Below are positions 17,360 through 27,513 of a DNA stretch of 64,000 nucleotides, piece after piece (positions within the stretch are counted from its first letter, which is position 1; each line of letters begins with the position of its first letter). The notes beneath the pieces are model-generated. The model made no database searches. It saw nothing but the letters and a program-made list of their open reading frames with translations, and was not told the DNA's origin. Source of the stretch: Goodfellowiella coeruleoviolacea (GTDB lineage Bacteria > Actinomycetota > Actinomycetes > Mycobacteriales > Pseudonocardiaceae); assembly GCF_024171785.1 (NCBI RefSeq), contig NZ_JAMTCK010000008.1, positions 248,001 to 312,000 of the forward strand, read 5' to 3'. The position numbers and the translations under genes are program-made.

Positions 17360-18286
17360 ATGGGACAGGGGCACGGCCACGGGCATCTGCCGCCGCCTGG
17401 TGGGGGCAGCGCGTCGGCCAGGCATCTCAACCGGCTGTGGCTCTCCTTCGCCATCAGCGCGGCGTTCATGCTGGTCGAGGTCGTGGTCAGCATGACGACA
17501 TCGTCCCTGGCGCTGGCCTCGGACGCCGCGCACATGTTCACCGACGTGCTCGGCGTTGGCATGGCGCTCGCCGCGATCGTCCTGGCCCGCCGCTCCCGGC
17601 GCACCCGCAACCGCACGTTCGGCCTCTACCGGGCGGAGGTGCTGGCCGCACTGGCCAACGCCGTGCTGCTGTTCGGGGTGGCCGGCTACGTGCTCTACGA
17701 GGCGGTCGGCCGGCTCGCGGCCCCGCCCGAGGTGCCCGGCCTGCCCGTGCTGCTGGTCGCGGCCGGCGGGCTGGTGGCCAACCTGGCCTCGTTCCTGCTG
17801 CTGCGGGACGGCGCGCAGGAGAGCCTGAACGTGCGCGGCGCCTACCTCGAAGTGCTCGCCGACCTGATCGGCTCGGTGGGGGTGCTGGTCAGCGGGGCGA
17901 TCACGCTGCTGTTCGGCTGGCGCTACGCCGACCCGCTGATCGGTGTGGCCATCGGCCTGTTCGTGCTGCCCCGGACGTGGAAGCTGGCCAGGCGGGCGGT
18001 GCACATCCTGTTCCAGCACGCGCCGGAGCGGCTCGACGTGGCCGAGATGAGCAGCCGGCTCACCCAGGTGGCCGGGGTCAACGAGGTGCACGACCTGCAC
18101 GTGTGGACGCTCACCTCGGGCATGGAGGTGGCCTCGGCCCACCTCGCCACCGAGGCGAACGCCGACCCGGCCGTGGTGCTCGCGGCGGCCCAGCGGCTGC
18201 TGGCCGAGGAGTACCGGATCGAGCACGCCACCCTGCAGGTCGAGCCCACCACGTCGGCCCACCGCTGTCACGAGCTGAGCTGGTGA
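17360..18286 (+). CDS. Cation diffusion facilitator (CzcD/ZitB-like metal exporter)
   Basis: This 308-residue protein exports divalent metal (typically Zn2+) in exchange for protons. A His-rich N terminus (GHGHGH) precedes six membrane helices. Helix 2 carries D55-x2-H58-x3-D62 (SDAAHMFTD). In helix 5 the usual metal-site His is Glu (LEVLADLIGS), keeping Asp, a variant that may alter selectivity. A cytoplasmic ferredoxin-like domain ends the protein (VHDLHVWTLTSG). A perfect GAGGAGG site precedes ATG 17360. Confidence 0.93.
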   Translation: MGQGHGHGHLPPPGGGSASARHLNRLWLSFAISAAFMLVEVVVSMTTSSLALASDAAHMFTDVLGVGMALAAIVLARRSRRTRNRTFGLYRAEVLAALANAVLLFGVAGYVLYEAVGRLAAPPEVPGLPVLLVAAGGLVANLASFLLLRDGAQESLNVRGAYLEVLADLIGSVGVLVSGAITLLFGWRYADPLIGVAIGLFVLPRTWKLARRAVHILFQHAPERLDVAEMSSRLTQVAGVNEVHDLHVWTLTSGMEVASAHLATEANADPAVVLAAAQRLLAEEYRIEHATLQVEPTTSAHRCHELSW

Positions 18287-18521
18287 CGGCGGCGGTCAGT
18301 GCGGCAGCCAGTTGGCTACAAGGTGTAGTCATTGCGCCGAAGGTGGTCTGGTTCTCACCCGTTTGTCGGAGCGCCAGGCCGGGTTTTGTGGCTTAGCGTT
18401 ACTAGACCCGATTGGAGTCGGTTGGTCCTTGCTGCGGCAAGGGCCTGGGTGGGGGCCGTGACCTCGGCCCGCCGCCCCGGGAAGAGGCAGGCGCCGCGCA
18501 CGGGACAACGCCTGGCTCACG

Positions 18522-18561
18522 CCAACGGGCCGCCACCCGGGAGAGGGTGACGGCCCGTTGG
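18522..18561. terminator. Hairpin in the CDF/DUF305 convergent gap
   Basis: An 11-bp stem (18522-18532 with 18551-18561) contains an inner CACCC/GGGTG stem. It can end both the CDF transcript and the DUF305 operon. The remainder of the gap 18287-18604 shows no gene. Confidence 0.75.
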
Positions 18562-18604
18562 TCGTGGTGATCACCAGACCGGCGTCGGCCGGTTTTCGCG
18601 GCGG

Positions 18605-19369
18605 CTAGTTCTGCAGCGGCTCGGCGCCCCGCTGGCGCAGCATCTCGGTCATCACGGTGACCTCGTTGCCCTGCGACTTGAGCATGTTGTCGGCCAGCGT
18701 GCGGACCACGCTCTGGCTGGCGTGCTTGGCCGCGTAGTCGGCCATGGGCGCGCCACCCTGGTGGTGGCGCAGCATCAACTGGAGGAAGTAGACGTCGAAG
18801 TCCCGGCCGGACAGCGAGCGCAGCCGGGCCAGCTCGCTCCCGGTGGCCATGCCGGGCATGGGCGCGGACGCGTCAGCCGGTGCGGCACCGCTGCTGGTGG
18901 CGCCCGAGTGGCCGTGTCCACCCGACTCGGCCATCCAGGCCATGTGCTGGCCACCGACCACCTGGTCGGGCTGGTTCCACAGGCTCAGCCAGCCCTTCAT
19001 CCGGCCCACCTGCTCCTGCTGGGTGCTCTCGATGTCGAAGGCCAACTGCCGGACCTCCGGATCGGTGCTGCGCTCCCGCGCCGCGTTGGCCATCTGCACG
19101 CCCTGCAGGTGGTGCTGGGACATGTCCTGGCAGAAGCCCACGTCCACCGAGTCGGCCGCGGGCACACCCGGCGCGGAGTCGGCGAACGGGAGCCGGATGA
19201 GCAGCCCGACCGTGGCCCCCAGCAGCAGCACGGCCACCACCGCGGCCGACATGACCAGGGTCCGGGTGGCCGTGCCGGCGCGGGAACCGGCCGCCGACCG
19301 GTCGGTGTCCAACGTCACATCGCCCGGACGGGGGTCGGTGGGCTGCTCGTCGTGGGTCACCGGGCTCAT
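18605..19369 (-). CDS. DUF305 family membrane-anchored protein
   Basis: This 254-residue protein has a cytoplasmic N terminus, one membrane helix near residues 37-60, and an exported domain with two copies of the DUF305 motif: QDMSQHHLQGVQMA and LQLMLRHHQGGAPMA. Paired His and Met residues suggest metal (copper-like) or redox handling, but the family role is not settled. Its ATG overlaps the stop of the upstream DUF3105 gene by 4 nt (ATGA), a pairing often seen in actinobacteria, so the two probably act together at the cell surface. Confidence 0.87.
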   Translation of the reverse strand: MSPVTHDEQPTDPRPGDVTLDTDRSAAGSRAGTATRTLVMSAAVVAVLLLGATVGLLIRLPFADSAPGVPAADSVDVGFCQDMSQHHLQGVQMANAARERSTDPEVRQLAFDIESTQQEQVGRMKGWLSLWNQPDQVVGGQHMAWMAESGGHGHSGATSSGAAPADASAPMPGMATGSELARLRSLSGRDFDVYFLQLMLRHHQGGAPMADYAAKHASQSVVRTLADNMLKSQGNEVTVMTEMLRQRGAEPLQN

Positions 19370-20307
19370 CCGCCGTTCTGCGTGCCCGAACTCTGGGTGC
19401 CCGAACCCTGCGTGCCCGAGTTCTGGGTGCCCGAACCCTGGGTGCCCGAGTTCTCGGTCGAGCCGCTGGCCGGCGGGTTCGAACCCGAGGTCACCGCGCC
19501 GGTGGTCCCGGTCTGCGGGTTGCCCATCTGCTGTTGCTGCTCGTCGGTGGCGGTCTCGCCACCGTCCATCGGCACCGCGTCCGCACCCGGCGGCTCGGCC
19601 ACGAACGCCGGCGGGTTGTCCGGGTCGAACTGGCCGGGGCCGAGCGCGTCGCAGGACGCGCCGATCTCCGGGTAGGTGTACTGGTTGGTGCGCAGCGACT
19701 GGATGAACTGGTCGATCCGCTCGTCGTCAACGCTGTCCAGCTTCAGCTGGTGACCCCAGGACTGCAGGGAGACCGGCTTGTCCAGCCCCGGGTAGGGCGA
19801 CATCATCATGTACTGCTGGCCGTTGACCTTGCCCGCCAGCTTGGTCAGGGCGTCCCCGGTCACCTGGTCCGGGTTGTAGGCGATCCAGATCGCGCCGTGC
19901 TCCAGCGAGTGCACCATGTTCTCGGTGCGCACCGGGTTCGGGTACACCACACCGGTGCACGCCGCCCAGGCGTTGTCGTGCGGTCCACCGAACGGCGGGC
20001 TCTGGTCGTAGGCCACCCGCTGGGTCGCGGACACGTGCTTGCCCGACGGGTACTCCTTCTTCACCACCCCGGCGATCTGGTCGGACGGGTCCTTGTTGGT
20101 GTCCGAGGGCTTCCACTTCGCCAGCGCCGCCTCGCGCTCGTTGCGCGCGGAGATCTGGCTGTACGCGTAGCCGAACACCGTGCCGGCGAGCGCCAGGACG
20201 GCGACCACCGCGATGATCGTGCCCCAGGGCGTGGATTTCTTCGTCACCACCGAGGCGCGCGCCTGCTGCAGGCTGCGCTGCGCCTTGGTCTTCCTACCGC
20301 TGGTCAT
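19366..20307 (-). CDS. DUF3105 family membrane-anchored protein
   Basis: This 313-residue protein has a basic N terminus, one membrane helix near residues 28-50 and an extracytoplasmic DUF3105 domain with the conserved HSLEHG motif, a conserved Cys (WAACTGVVYP) and a YMMMSPYPGL stretch. The C-terminal 60 residues are low-complexity and end in five copies of a five-residue GTQ-S/G-S unit. It is first in a two-gene operon with DUF305. Function is unknown. Confidence 0.87.
   Translation of the reverse strand: MTSGRKTKAQRSLQQARASVVTKKSTPWGTIIAVVAVLALAGTVFGYAYSQISARNEREAALAKWKPSDTNKDPSDQIAGVVKKEYPSGKHVSATQRVAYDQSPPFGGPHDNAWAACTGVVYPNPVRTENMVHSLEHGAIWIAYNPDQVTGDALTKLAGKVNGQQYMMMSPYPGLDKPVSLQSWGHQLKLDSVDDERIDQFIQSLRTNQYTYPEIGASCDALGPGQFDPDNPPAFVAEPPGADAVPMDGGETATDEQQQQMGNPQTGTTGAVTSGSNPPASGSTENSGTQGSGTQNSGTQGSGTQSSGTQNGG
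19382..19456. repeat. 15-bp tandem repeat, five copies
   Basis: Five 15-bp units beginning GTGCCCGA run from 19382 to 19456 in the 3' end of the DUF3105 gene. They stay in frame, so copy-number change would alter tail length without a frameshift. Confidence 0.85.
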
Positions 20308-20550
20308 GCCCGATGGACCTCGTCTCGTGACCTACATGACGCCGATGTCACTGCCGCGTGCTGTGCGCGCGCTGACCGCGCGCCGCCGGCCAGTGTAGAG
20401 ATCCCGCGTCGGAATCCTGTCAATCCAGGCCAACGCAGGGTGACCAACGTCCCCGAAGTGGTGATCGTGGCGGTATCCGGGCGTCCGTTCGGGCCATCAC
20501 CGGGCGGTTCGCGGGCCATAACCCGCTCGTTAGCTGCGGGAACACATGCC

Positions 20551-20556
20551 TAAAAT
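20551..20556 (+). promoter_or_regulatory. -10 box of a leaderless argS transcript
   Basis: TAAAAT lies 7 nt before GTG 20564, exactly where a -10 box should be if transcription starts at the start codon. No clear -35 is seen. The rest of the 256-nt region up to the divergent DUF3105 gene has no coding potential. Confidence 0.6.
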
Positions 20557-20563
20557 CTGCTGG

Positions 20564-22225
20564 GTGACTCCCGCAGCGCTCGCCGACCTCGTTCGTACCA
20601 CCGCCGTGCACGTGCTGTCCACGCGTGGCCTGGACACCACCGCCCTGCCCGCCGCGGTGACGATCGAGCGCCCGCGCAACCCCGAGCACGGCGACTATGC
20701 CACAAACCTGGCCCTGCAGAGCGCCAAGCGGCTCGGCCTGTCCCCCCGCGAGCTGGCCGGCTGGCTGGCCGAGGCGCTGGCCGAGACCGACGCCATCGCC
20801 GCGGCCGAGGTCGCCGGCCCCGGCTTCCTGAACCTGCGGCTGGCCGCCGACGCCCAGGGCGACATCGTCCGGGCCGCGCTGCAGGCCGGCGACGACTACG
20901 GCCGGGGCGAGGCGCTCGCCGGCCGGTCGATCAACCTGGAGTTCGTCTCGGCCAACCCCACCGGCCCCATCCACCTGGGCGGCACCCGCTGGGCCGCGGT
21001 CGGCGACGCGCTCGGCCGCATCCTGGCCGCGCAGGGCGCCCAGGTCACCCGCGAGTACTACTTCAACGACGCCGGCGCGCAGATCGACCGGTTCGTCCGG
21101 TCGCTGATCGCCGCGGCCAAGGGCGAGCCCGCGCCCGAGGACGGCTACGGCGGCGCCTACATCGCCGACATCGCCGCCGAGGTGCTGCGCCGCGAACCCA
21201 GCGCGCTGTCCCTGCCCGGGGCCGAGCGGCACGAGGCCTTCCGGCGGATCGGCGTCGGCCTGATGTTCGACGAGATCAAGCGGAGCCTGCACGAGTTCGG
21301 CACCGACTTCGACGTCTACTTCCACGAGAACTCCCTGCACACCTCCGGCGCGGTCAGCAGGGCCGTGGAACAGCTCAAGGAGTCCGGTGCCCTCTACCAC
21401 GCCGACGGCGCCTGGTGGCTGCGCTCCACCGAGTACGGCGACGACAAGGACCGGGTGGTGATCAAGAGCGACGGCCAGCCCGCCTACATCGCCGGTGACA
21501 TCGCCTACTTCCAGGACAAGCGCGGCCGCGGCTTCGACCTGTGCATCTACATGCTCGGCGCGGACCACCACGGCTACATCGGCCGGCTCAAGGCCGCCGC
21601 CGCCGCGTTCGGCGACGACCCGGACAGCGTCGAGGTGCTCATCGGCCAGATGGTCAACCTGGTCAAGGACGGCAAGCCGGTGCGGATGAGCAAGCGCGCC
21701 GGCACCGTGGTCACCCTGGAGGACCTGGTCGACGCGGTCGGCGTGGACGCCGCCCGCTACTCCATGATCCGCTCCTCGGTGGACTCCTCGCTGGACGTGG
21801 ACCTGGACCTGTTCAGCAAGCGCAGCAACGAGAACCCGGTGTTCTACGTGCAGTACGCGCACGCCCGGCTGGCCTCGATGGCCCGCAACGCCGCCGAGTT
21901 GGGCATCGACCTCGGTGACGTGGCCGACGCCGACCTGGGCCTGCTCACCCACGACCGGGAGGGCGAGCTGATCCGCACCATCGGCGAGTTCCCCGCCGTG
22001 GTGGCCACCGCGGCCGAGTTGCGCGAGCCGCACCGCCTCGCCCGCTACCTGGAGTCGCTGGCCAGCGCCTACCACAAGTGGTACGACACCTGTCGGGCGC
22101 TGCCCCAGGGCGACGAGCCGGTCACCCCGCTCAACATCGCCCGCCTGCACCTGAACAACGCGGCCCGCCAGGTCCTGGCCAACGGCCTCGGCCTGCTGGG
22201 CGTGACCGCACCGGAGCGGATGTGA
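20564..22225 (+). CDS. argS: Arginyl-tRNA synthetase
   Basis: This class I synthetase charges tRNA-Arg with arginine. It has 553 residues. The HIGH motif appears as HLGG ([12 protein letters not shown], near residue 137) and KMSKS as RMSKR; an N-terminal additional domain and a C-terminal DALR anticodon domain ([12 protein letters not shown]) are present. GTG 20564 is chosen over ATG 20546 because a TAAAAT box lies between them. The stop overlaps lysA by 1 nt, making argS-lysA the head of an amino-acid operon, the order also known from Corynebacterium and Mycobacterium. Confidence 0.97.
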   Translation: MTPAALADLVRTTAVHVLSTRGLDTTALPAAVTIERPRNPEHGDYATNLALQSAKRLGLSPRELAGWLAEALAETDAIAAAEVAGPGFLNLRLAADAQGDIVRAALQAGDDYGRGEALAGRSINLEFVSANPTGPIHLGGTRWAAVGDALGRILAAQGAQVTREYYFNDAGAQIDRFVRSLIAAAKGEPAPEDGYGGAYIADIAAEVLRREPSALSLPGAERHEAFRRIGVGLMFDEIKRSLHEFGTDFDVYFHENSLHTSGAVSRAVEQLKESGALYHADGAWWLRSTEYGDDKDRVVIKSDGQPAYIAGDIAYFQDKRGRGFDLCIYMLGADHHGYIGRLKAAAAAFGDDPDSVEVLIGQMVNLVKDGKPVRMSKRAGTVVTLEDLVDAVGVDAARYSMIRSSVDSSLDVDLDLFSKRSNENPVFYVQYAHARLASMARNAAELGIDLGDVADADLGLLTHDREGELIRTIGEFPAVVATAAELREPHRLARYLESLASAYHKWYDTCRALPQGDEPVTPLNIARLHLNNAARQVLANGLGLLGVTAPERM

Positions 22226-23649
22226 TGCGCGCCCACCCCGCCGGCCCCCGGCACGCCGACGTCATCGTGCCGGCCAACACCGCCGGCCCCCGCCCCACCG
22301 GCCACGAGGAACTGGACCGGCTGCACCCTGCGGTGTGGCCGCGCAACGCCGAGCGCGGCGCGGACGGCGTGGTCCGTCTGTCCGGTGTGGACGTTCGGGC
22401 GCTGGCCGAGGAGTACGGCACGCCCCTGTTCGTCGTGGACGAGGCCGACTTCCGGTCCCGCTGCGCCGACCACGCCACCGCGTTCGGCGACCCCGCCCTG
22501 GTGCACTACGCCGCCAAGGCGTTCCTCAGCGTGGAGATCGCCCGCTGGATCGCCCAGGAGGGCCTGAGCCTGGACGTGTGCAGCGGCGGCGAGCTGGCCG
22601 TGGCACTGGCCGCGGACTTCCCACCGGAGCGGATCACCTTCCACGGCAACAACAAGTCCGTGGCCGAACTGGTCAGGGCGGTGGAGGCCGGCATCGGCAC
22701 GGTCGTGCTCGACTCGTTCCACGAGATCGCCCGGCTGGACCAGATCGCCAGGGAACGCGGCGTGCGCCAGTCCGTGCTCATCCGGGTGACCGTGGGCGTG
22801 GAGGCGCACACCCACGAGTTCATCGCCACCGCGCACGAGGACCAGAAGTTCGGCTTCTCCCTGGCCGCCGGCGACGCGGCCGAGGCGGCCCGCCGGGTGC
22901 TCAAGGCCGAGGGCCTGCGCCTGGTCGGCCTGCACAGCCACATCGGCTCGCAGATCTACGACGCCAACGGGTTCGAGGTGGCCGCCCGCCGCGTGGTCGG
23001 GCTGCTGCGCGCACTGCACGACGAGCACGGCGCCACCGCCATGACCGACGTGACCACCCTGGACCTCGGTGGCGGCCTCGGCATCGCCTACACGCCCAAC
23101 GACGACCCGCCGCCCCCGGCCCAGCTGGCCAGGCAGCTGCACGAGATCGTGCGGCGCGAGTGCGAGCAGGCCGGCCTGCCCGTGCCCAGGGTCGCGGTCG
23201 AGCCGGGCCGGGCCATCGCCGGACCGGGCACGGTCACCCTCTACGAGGTCGGCACCATCAAGGACGTCACCCTCGACGCCGGCGCCCAGCGCCGCTACGT
23301 CAGCGTGGACGGCGGCATGAGCGACAACATCCGCACCGCCCTCTACGACGCGGTCTACGACTGCCGGCTGGTGTCGCGCTCCGCCGGCGAGCAGGCCGAG
23401 GCCACGCTGTCCCGCGTGGCGGGAAAGCACTGTGAGTCTGGTGACGTTGTGGTGCGGGACTGCTGGCTTCCCGACAACCTGGGACCGGGCGACCTGCTCG
23501 CGGTCGCCGCCACCGGCGCCTACTGCTACGCCATGGCCAACGGCTACAACCGGCTGCCCCGCCCGGCCGTGGTGGCGGTCCGCGACGGGCGGGCGCGGCT
23601 GCTGTTGCGTCGGGAGACCGACGCCGACCTGTTCCGGCTGGAGGCTTAG
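22225..23649 (+). CDS. lysA: Diaminopimelate decarboxylase
   Basis: This PLP enzyme of fold type III performs the last step of lysine synthesis, meso-DAP to L-lysine. It has 474 residues with the PLP lysine in HYAAKAF, the HSHIGS phosphate-binding motif, EPGRAI, and the CESGDV segment that supplies the catalytic Cys and substrate contacts from the partner subunit. It starts at ATG inside TGATG of argS and ends in TAGTG, overlapping hom by 1 nt. Confidence 0.96.
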   Translation: MRAHPAGPRHADVIVPANTAGPRPTGHEELDRLHPAVWPRNAERGADGVVRLSGVDVRALAEEYGTPLFVVDEADFRSRCADHATAFGDPALVHYAAKAFLSVEIARWIAQEGLSLDVCSGGELAVALAADFPPERITFHGNNKSVAELVRAVEAGIGTVVLDSFHEIARLDQIARERGVRQSVLIRVTVGVEAHTHEFIATAHEDQKFGFSLAAGDAAEAARRVLKAEGLRLVGLHSHIGSQIYDANGFEVAARRVVGLLRALHDEHGATAMTDVTTLDLGGGLGIAYTPNDDPPPPAQLARQLHEIVRRECEQAGLPVPRVAVEPGRAIAGPGTVTLYEVGTIKDVTLDAGAQRRYVSVDGGMSDNIRTALYDAVYDCRLVSRSAGEQAEATLSRVAGKHCESGDVVVRDCWLPDNLGPGDLLAVAATGAYCYAMANGYNRLPRPAVVAVRDGRARLLLRRETDADLFRLEA

Positions 23650-24974
23650 TGACCTGGGGTAATGCCACTGGGGGCACACCCAAACCGGTGCGTGTGGCAC
23701 TGCTCGGCTGTGGGACGGTGGGCACCGAGGTCGTCCGGCTGCTGCGCGAGCAGGCCACCGACCTGGCCGCGCGCGTCGGCGCGCCCGTGGAGCTGACCGG
23801 CATCGGCGTGCGCCGACCCAACAAGCACCGCGGCCAGGTGCCCGCCGAACTGCTCACCACCGACGCCGCCGCCCTGGTCGACTCGGACGTGGACGTGGTG
23901 GTCGAGGTCATCGGCGGCATCGAGCCGGCCCGCACCCTGCTGGTGACGGCGCTGCGCGCGGGCAAGTCCGTGGTGACCGCCAACAAGGCGCTGCTCGCCG
24001 AGCACGGCGCCGAGCTGTTCGCCGCCGCCGACGCCTCCGGCGCCGACCTGTACTTCGAGGCGGCCGTGGCCGGGGCCATCCCGCTGCTGCGGCCGCTGCG
24101 CGAGTCACTGGCCGGTGACCGCATCACCCGGGTGATGGGCATCGTCAACGGCACCACCAACTACATCCTGTCCGCCATGGACAGCACCGGCGCCGGCTAC
24201 GCCGAGACCCTGGAGGAGGCCAGCCGGCTGGGCTACGCCGAGGCCGACCCCACCGCCGACGTGGACGGCTACGACGCCGCGTCCAAGGCGGCGATCCTGG
24301 CGTCGCTGGCCTTCCACACCCGGGTCACCGCCGCCGACGTGCACCGCGAGGGCATCGCCTCGGTCACCGCGGCCGACATCGCCGCGGCCAAGGCGATCGA
24401 CCGCACGGTCAAGCTGCTGGCCATCTGCGAGCGGGTCACCCACGCCGACGGCCGCGAGTCGGTGTCGGCCAGGGTGCACCCGGCCATGATCCCGCGCAGC
24501 CACCCGCTGGCCGGCGTGGGCGGCGCGTTCAACGCGGTGTTCGTCGAGGCCGACGCCGCCGGCCAGCTCATGTTCTACGGCCGGGGCGCTGGTGGCGCGC
24601 CCACCGCCAGCGCCGTGCTCGGCGACCTGGTCGCGGCCGCCCGCAACCGGGTGGTGGCCGGCCGGGGGCCGCGCGAGTCCGCCTACGCCGACCTGCCGGC
24701 GCAGCCCATGGGCCAGGTCTCGACCAGGTACCACATCAGCCTGGACGTGGCCGACCGGGCCGGGGTGCTCGCCCAGGTCGCCGCGGTGTTCGCCGAGCAC
24801 GACGTGAGCATCGCCGCGGTCCGCCAGGAGGGCCGCGTCAACGACGCGAGCCTGGTCATCGTGACGCACGGCGCCTCGGACGCGGCGCTGCGCTCCACCG
24901 TGGACAAGATCGGTGGACTGCCCGTGGTGCGGGAGGTCGTCAGCGTCATGCGAGTGGAGGGCGAACAGCCGTGA
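23649..24974 (+). CDS. hom: Homoserine dehydrogenase
   Basis: It reduces aspartate semialdehyde to homoserine for threonine and methionine. It has 441 residues: NAD(P)-binding GCGTVG near residue 22, catalytic domain with [11 protein letters not shown], and a C-terminal ACT domain ([20 protein letters not shown]) through which threonine feedback normally acts. It overlaps lysA by 1 nt and thrC by 4 nt (GTGA). Confidence 0.96.
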   Translation: MTWGNATGGTPKPVRVALLGCGTVGTEVVRLLREQATDLAARVGAPVELTGIGVRRPNKHRGQVPAELLTTDAAALVDSDVDVVVEVIGGIEPARTLLVTALRAGKSVVTANKALLAEHGAELFAAADASGADLYFEAAVAGAIPLLRPLRESLAGDRITRVMGIVNGTTNYILSAMDSTGAGYAETLEEASRLGYAEADPTADVDGYDAASKAAILASLAFHTRVTAADVHREGIASVTAADIAAAKAIDRTVKLLAICERVTHADGRESVSARVHPAMIPRSHPLAGVGGAFNAVFVEADAAGQLMFYGRGAGGAPTASAVLGDLVAAARNRVVAGRGPRESAYADLPAQPMGQVSTRYHISLDVADRAGVLAQVAAVFAEHDVSIAAVRQEGRVNDASLVIVTHGASDAALRSTVDKIGGLPVVREVVSVMRVEGEQP

Positions 24975-26068
24975 CCGTCGCTTCTGGGCCGCTGGGGGCC
25001 GGCACCCTGGCCGGTGCGGGCTGGCCGGGCGTGATCAACGCCTACGCCGACCGGATCGCCCTGCCCGAGGGCGCCGAGGTGATCACCCTGCACGAGGGCG
25101 GCACCCCGCTGGTCGAGGCGCCGCACCTGGCCGAGCTGACCGGCTGCCGGGTGCTGCTCAAGGTGGAGGGCGCCAACCCCACCGGCTCGTTCAAGGACCG
25201 CGGCCTGACCGTGGCCATCACGCACGCCCGCGCCACCGGCAGCAAGGCGGTGATCTGCGCGTCCACCGGCAACACCTCGGCGTCGGCCGCCGCCTACGCG
25301 GCCAGGGCCGGGATGACCAGCGCGGTGCTGGTGCCCAGCGGCAAGATCGCCCTGGGCAAGCTGGCCCAGGCCGTGATGTACGGGGCGCGCATCCTCCAGG
25401 TCGACGGCAACTTCGACGACTGCCTCGAACTGGCCCGCAAGACCGCGGCCGACCACCCGGTCACCCTGGTGAACTCGGTCAACCCGGTGCGCATCGAGGG
25501 CCAGAAGACCGCGGCCTTCGAGATCTGCGACGTGCTCGGCCGCGCGCCGGACGTGCACTGCCTGCCGGTGGGCAACGCCGGCAACATCACCGCGTACTGG
25601 AAGGGCTACCGGGAGTACGCCGAGGACGGCGTGGTGGCCGGCACGCCCCGGATGTTCGGCTTCCAGGCGGCCGGCGCGGCCCCGCTGGTGCACGGCGCGC
25701 CGGTCAGCCACCCGGAGACCGTGGCCACCGCCATCCGGATCGGCAGCCCGGCGTCCTGGGCCGGGGCGATCGCCGCCCGCGACGAGTCGGACGGGCTCAT
25801 CGCCGCCGTCACCGACGAGCAGATCCTGGCCGCCTACCGGCTGCTGGCCGCCCGCGAGGGCGTGTTCGTGGAACCCGGTTCGGCCGCCAGCGTGGCCGGG
25901 CTGCTGGCCACCGCGCGCGACGGCCGGCTGCCCGCCGGGTCGCTGGTGGTCTGCACGGTCACCGGCCACGGCCTCAAGGACCCCGACACCGCCCTGCTCG
26001 GCCTGGGTGAACTCGCCCCCGTGCCGGTCGACCCCGGCGCGGTCGCGGCCGCGCTGGAGCTGGCGTGA
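24971..26068 (+). CDS. thrC: Threonine synthase
   Basis: It converts O-phosphohomoserine to threonine. This 365-residue fold-type II PLP enzyme has its PLP lysine in PTGSFKDRG and a phosphate-cup GNAGN. The short form fits the actinobacterial type. It is coupled by 4-nt overlaps to hom and thrB on either side. Confidence 0.96.
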   Translation: MTVASGPLGAGTLAGAGWPGVINAYADRIALPEGAEVITLHEGGTPLVEAPHLAELTGCRVLLKVEGANPTGSFKDRGLTVAITHARATGSKAVICASTGNTSASAAAYAARAGMTSAVLVPSGKIALGKLAQAVMYGARILQVDGNFDDCLELARKTAADHPVTLVNSVNPVRIEGQKTAAFEICDVLGRAPDVHCLPVGNAGNITAYWKGYREYAEDGVVAGTPRMFGFQAAGAAPLVHGAPVSHPETVATAIRIGSPASWAGAIAARDESDGLIAAVTDEQILAAYRLLAAREGVFVEPGSAASVAGLLATARDGRLPAGSLVVCTVTGHGLKDPDTALLGLGELAPVPVDPGAVAAALELA

Positions 26069-27054
26069 CCGCCGCCGGGACCAGGGTGGCCGCCCGGTCC
26101 TCGGGGGTGGGCGCCTCGGGCGTGCGGGTCACGGTTCCGGCGTCCTCGGCCAACCTCGGGTCCGGCTTCGACGCCCTGGGCCTGGCCCTGGCCCTGCACG
26201 ACGTGGTCGAGGTCCGGCCCACCCAGGCCGGGCTCACCGTGTCGGTCACCGGCGCCGGCCAGGACCAGGTTCCGCTGGACGAGCGCCACCTGGTGGTGCG
26301 CGCCCTGCGGGCCGCCTGCGAGGTGACCGGGATCACGCCACCGGGTCTGGATGTGCGCTGCCGCAACGCCATTCCGCACTCCCGGGGCCTCGGCTCGTCC
26401 GCCGCCGCGGCCGTGGCCGGGGTGGCCGCCGGGTTCGCCCTGGCCGGCCGGCCGGTGGACGCCGAGGCGCTGCGGCTGGCCGCCGAGTTCGAGGGCCACG
26501 CCGACAACGCCGCCGCGAGCCTGTACGGCGGCCTGGTGGTCGCCTGGTCGGAGCAGGGCCGGTTCGCCGCGGTGCGCCTGGAGCCGCACCCCGCGCTGGC
26601 CCCGGTGCTGCTGGTGCCCGAACAGGAGTCCACCACGCACACCACCCGCGGCCTGCTGCCCGACCGGGTGCCGCACGCCGACGCCGCGTTCGCGGCCGGC
26701 CGGGCCGCCCTGGCCGTGCACGCGTTCACCCGGGAGCCCGCGCTGCTGCTGGCCGCCACCGAGGACCGGCTGCACCAGTCCTACCGGGAGAGTGCCTGGC
26801 CGCGAACCCTGCGCGTGGTCAACGACCTGCGCGCGCTTGGCGTGCCCGCCGCGGTCTCCGGCGCCGGGCCCACCGTGCTGGCGCTGCCCGGCGCGGCCGG
26901 CCTGCCCGCCGAGGTCGACCTGACCGGGTTCACCGCCCACCACCTGGCCGTGGACCGCGCCGGCGTCCGGGTCGAACCGATCGGCGGCGAACCCGACAGC
27001 GGTGGACCCGACAGCGGCGGACCCGACAGCGGTGGACCTGTTCGGGTGTCCTGA
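26065..27054 (+). CDS. thrB: Homoserine kinase
   Basis: It phosphorylates homoserine, feeding threonine synthase. This GHMP-family kinase of 329 residues has the ATP loop [13 protein letters not shown] near residue 110 and an N-terminal [10 protein letters not shown] substrate motif. The last 20 residues are an odd Pro-Asp-Ser-Gly-Gly repeat tail from a 15-bp DNA repeat, absent from typical homoserine kinases. It is the last gene of the argS-thrB chain. Confidence 0.95.
   Translation: MTAAGTRVAARSSGVGASGVRVTVPASSANLGSGFDALGLALALHDVVEVRPTQAGLTVSVTGAGQDQVPLDERHLVVRALRAACEVTGITPPGLDVRCRNAIPHSRGLGSSAAAAVAGVAAGFALAGRPVDAEALRLAAEFEGHADNAAASLYGGLVVAWSEQGRFAAVRLEPHPALAPVLLVPEQESTTHTTRGLLPDRVPHADAAFAAGRAALAVHAFTREPALLLAATEDRLHQSYRESAWPRTLRVVNDLRALGVPAAVSGAGPTVLALPGAAGLPAEVDLTGFTAHHLAVDRAGVRVEPIGGEPDSGGPDSGGPDSGGPVRVS
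26992..27036. repeat. 15-bp tandem repeat, three copies, in thrB 3' end
   Basis: Three units beginning CCCGACAGCGG (26992, 27007, 27022) encode the repeated PDSGG tail in frame. Confidence 0.85.
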
Positions 27055-27199
27055 AACCAGGCACAGCGGACGAACCAGCCCGCGTCGCGCCCGCCACGGC
27101 GACCCACTACGGTATGCCCTGGTGCCACGGTAATCGGGTAGCTGGAATACCAGCCGGGCGCCTGACGTTGACTGGAACACGCCACACCGAGGCAGGTTG

Positions 27200-27228
27200 T
27201 TGCACCTGGCCCGAGCGGCGTCTACCCT
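27200..27228 (+). promoter_or_regulatory. Candidate rho promoter
   Basis: TTGCAC (27200-27205) and TACCCT (27223-27228) are separated by 17 nt. Transcription would start near 27235, leaving a leader of about 280 nt before rho. Confidence 0.45.
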
Positions 27229-27513
27229 CGGGGGCGATCAGTCACCGCGCGCACGGGCGCCGGTGCAGTTCCCGGGCATTCGTTCCGGGTCGCATCTCCT
27301 GCTGAGCTGGCTCTGCGCCGTTAGGGCGGGGTCGACGCTGACAGGTACCCGATTGCCGCGGTGGCCGAAGTCCCATGTAGGCGGTCCCGTCGTTCGTGTG
27401 AACACTCTCGCGCCTGGGCCGCCTCCACTGGGCGAACGTGCCGGTCCGCATCCCGTCGGACGGCAGGTCCGCTGGACCGCGTAGGAGGCGTGGTCCGGTC
27501 AGGAAGGACATGT
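27229..27513 (+). other. Long 5' leader of rho
   Basis: This untranslated stretch lies between the candidate promoter and the rho start. Rho is autoregulated through long leaders in several bacteria. I see no riboswitch consensus here and no supported small gene. Confidence 0.35.

Noticed and set aside
20392-20423. TTGACA/TACACT promoter for the DUF3105 operon (minus strand)
   Set aside because: The -35 is perfect, but the spacer is 20 nt, too long for a normal sigma-70-type promoter; not confident enough to list.
20546-20563. ATG 20546 as the argS start
   Set aside because: A strong -10 box (TAAAAT) lies between it and GTG 20564, where the conserved ArgS N terminus begins.
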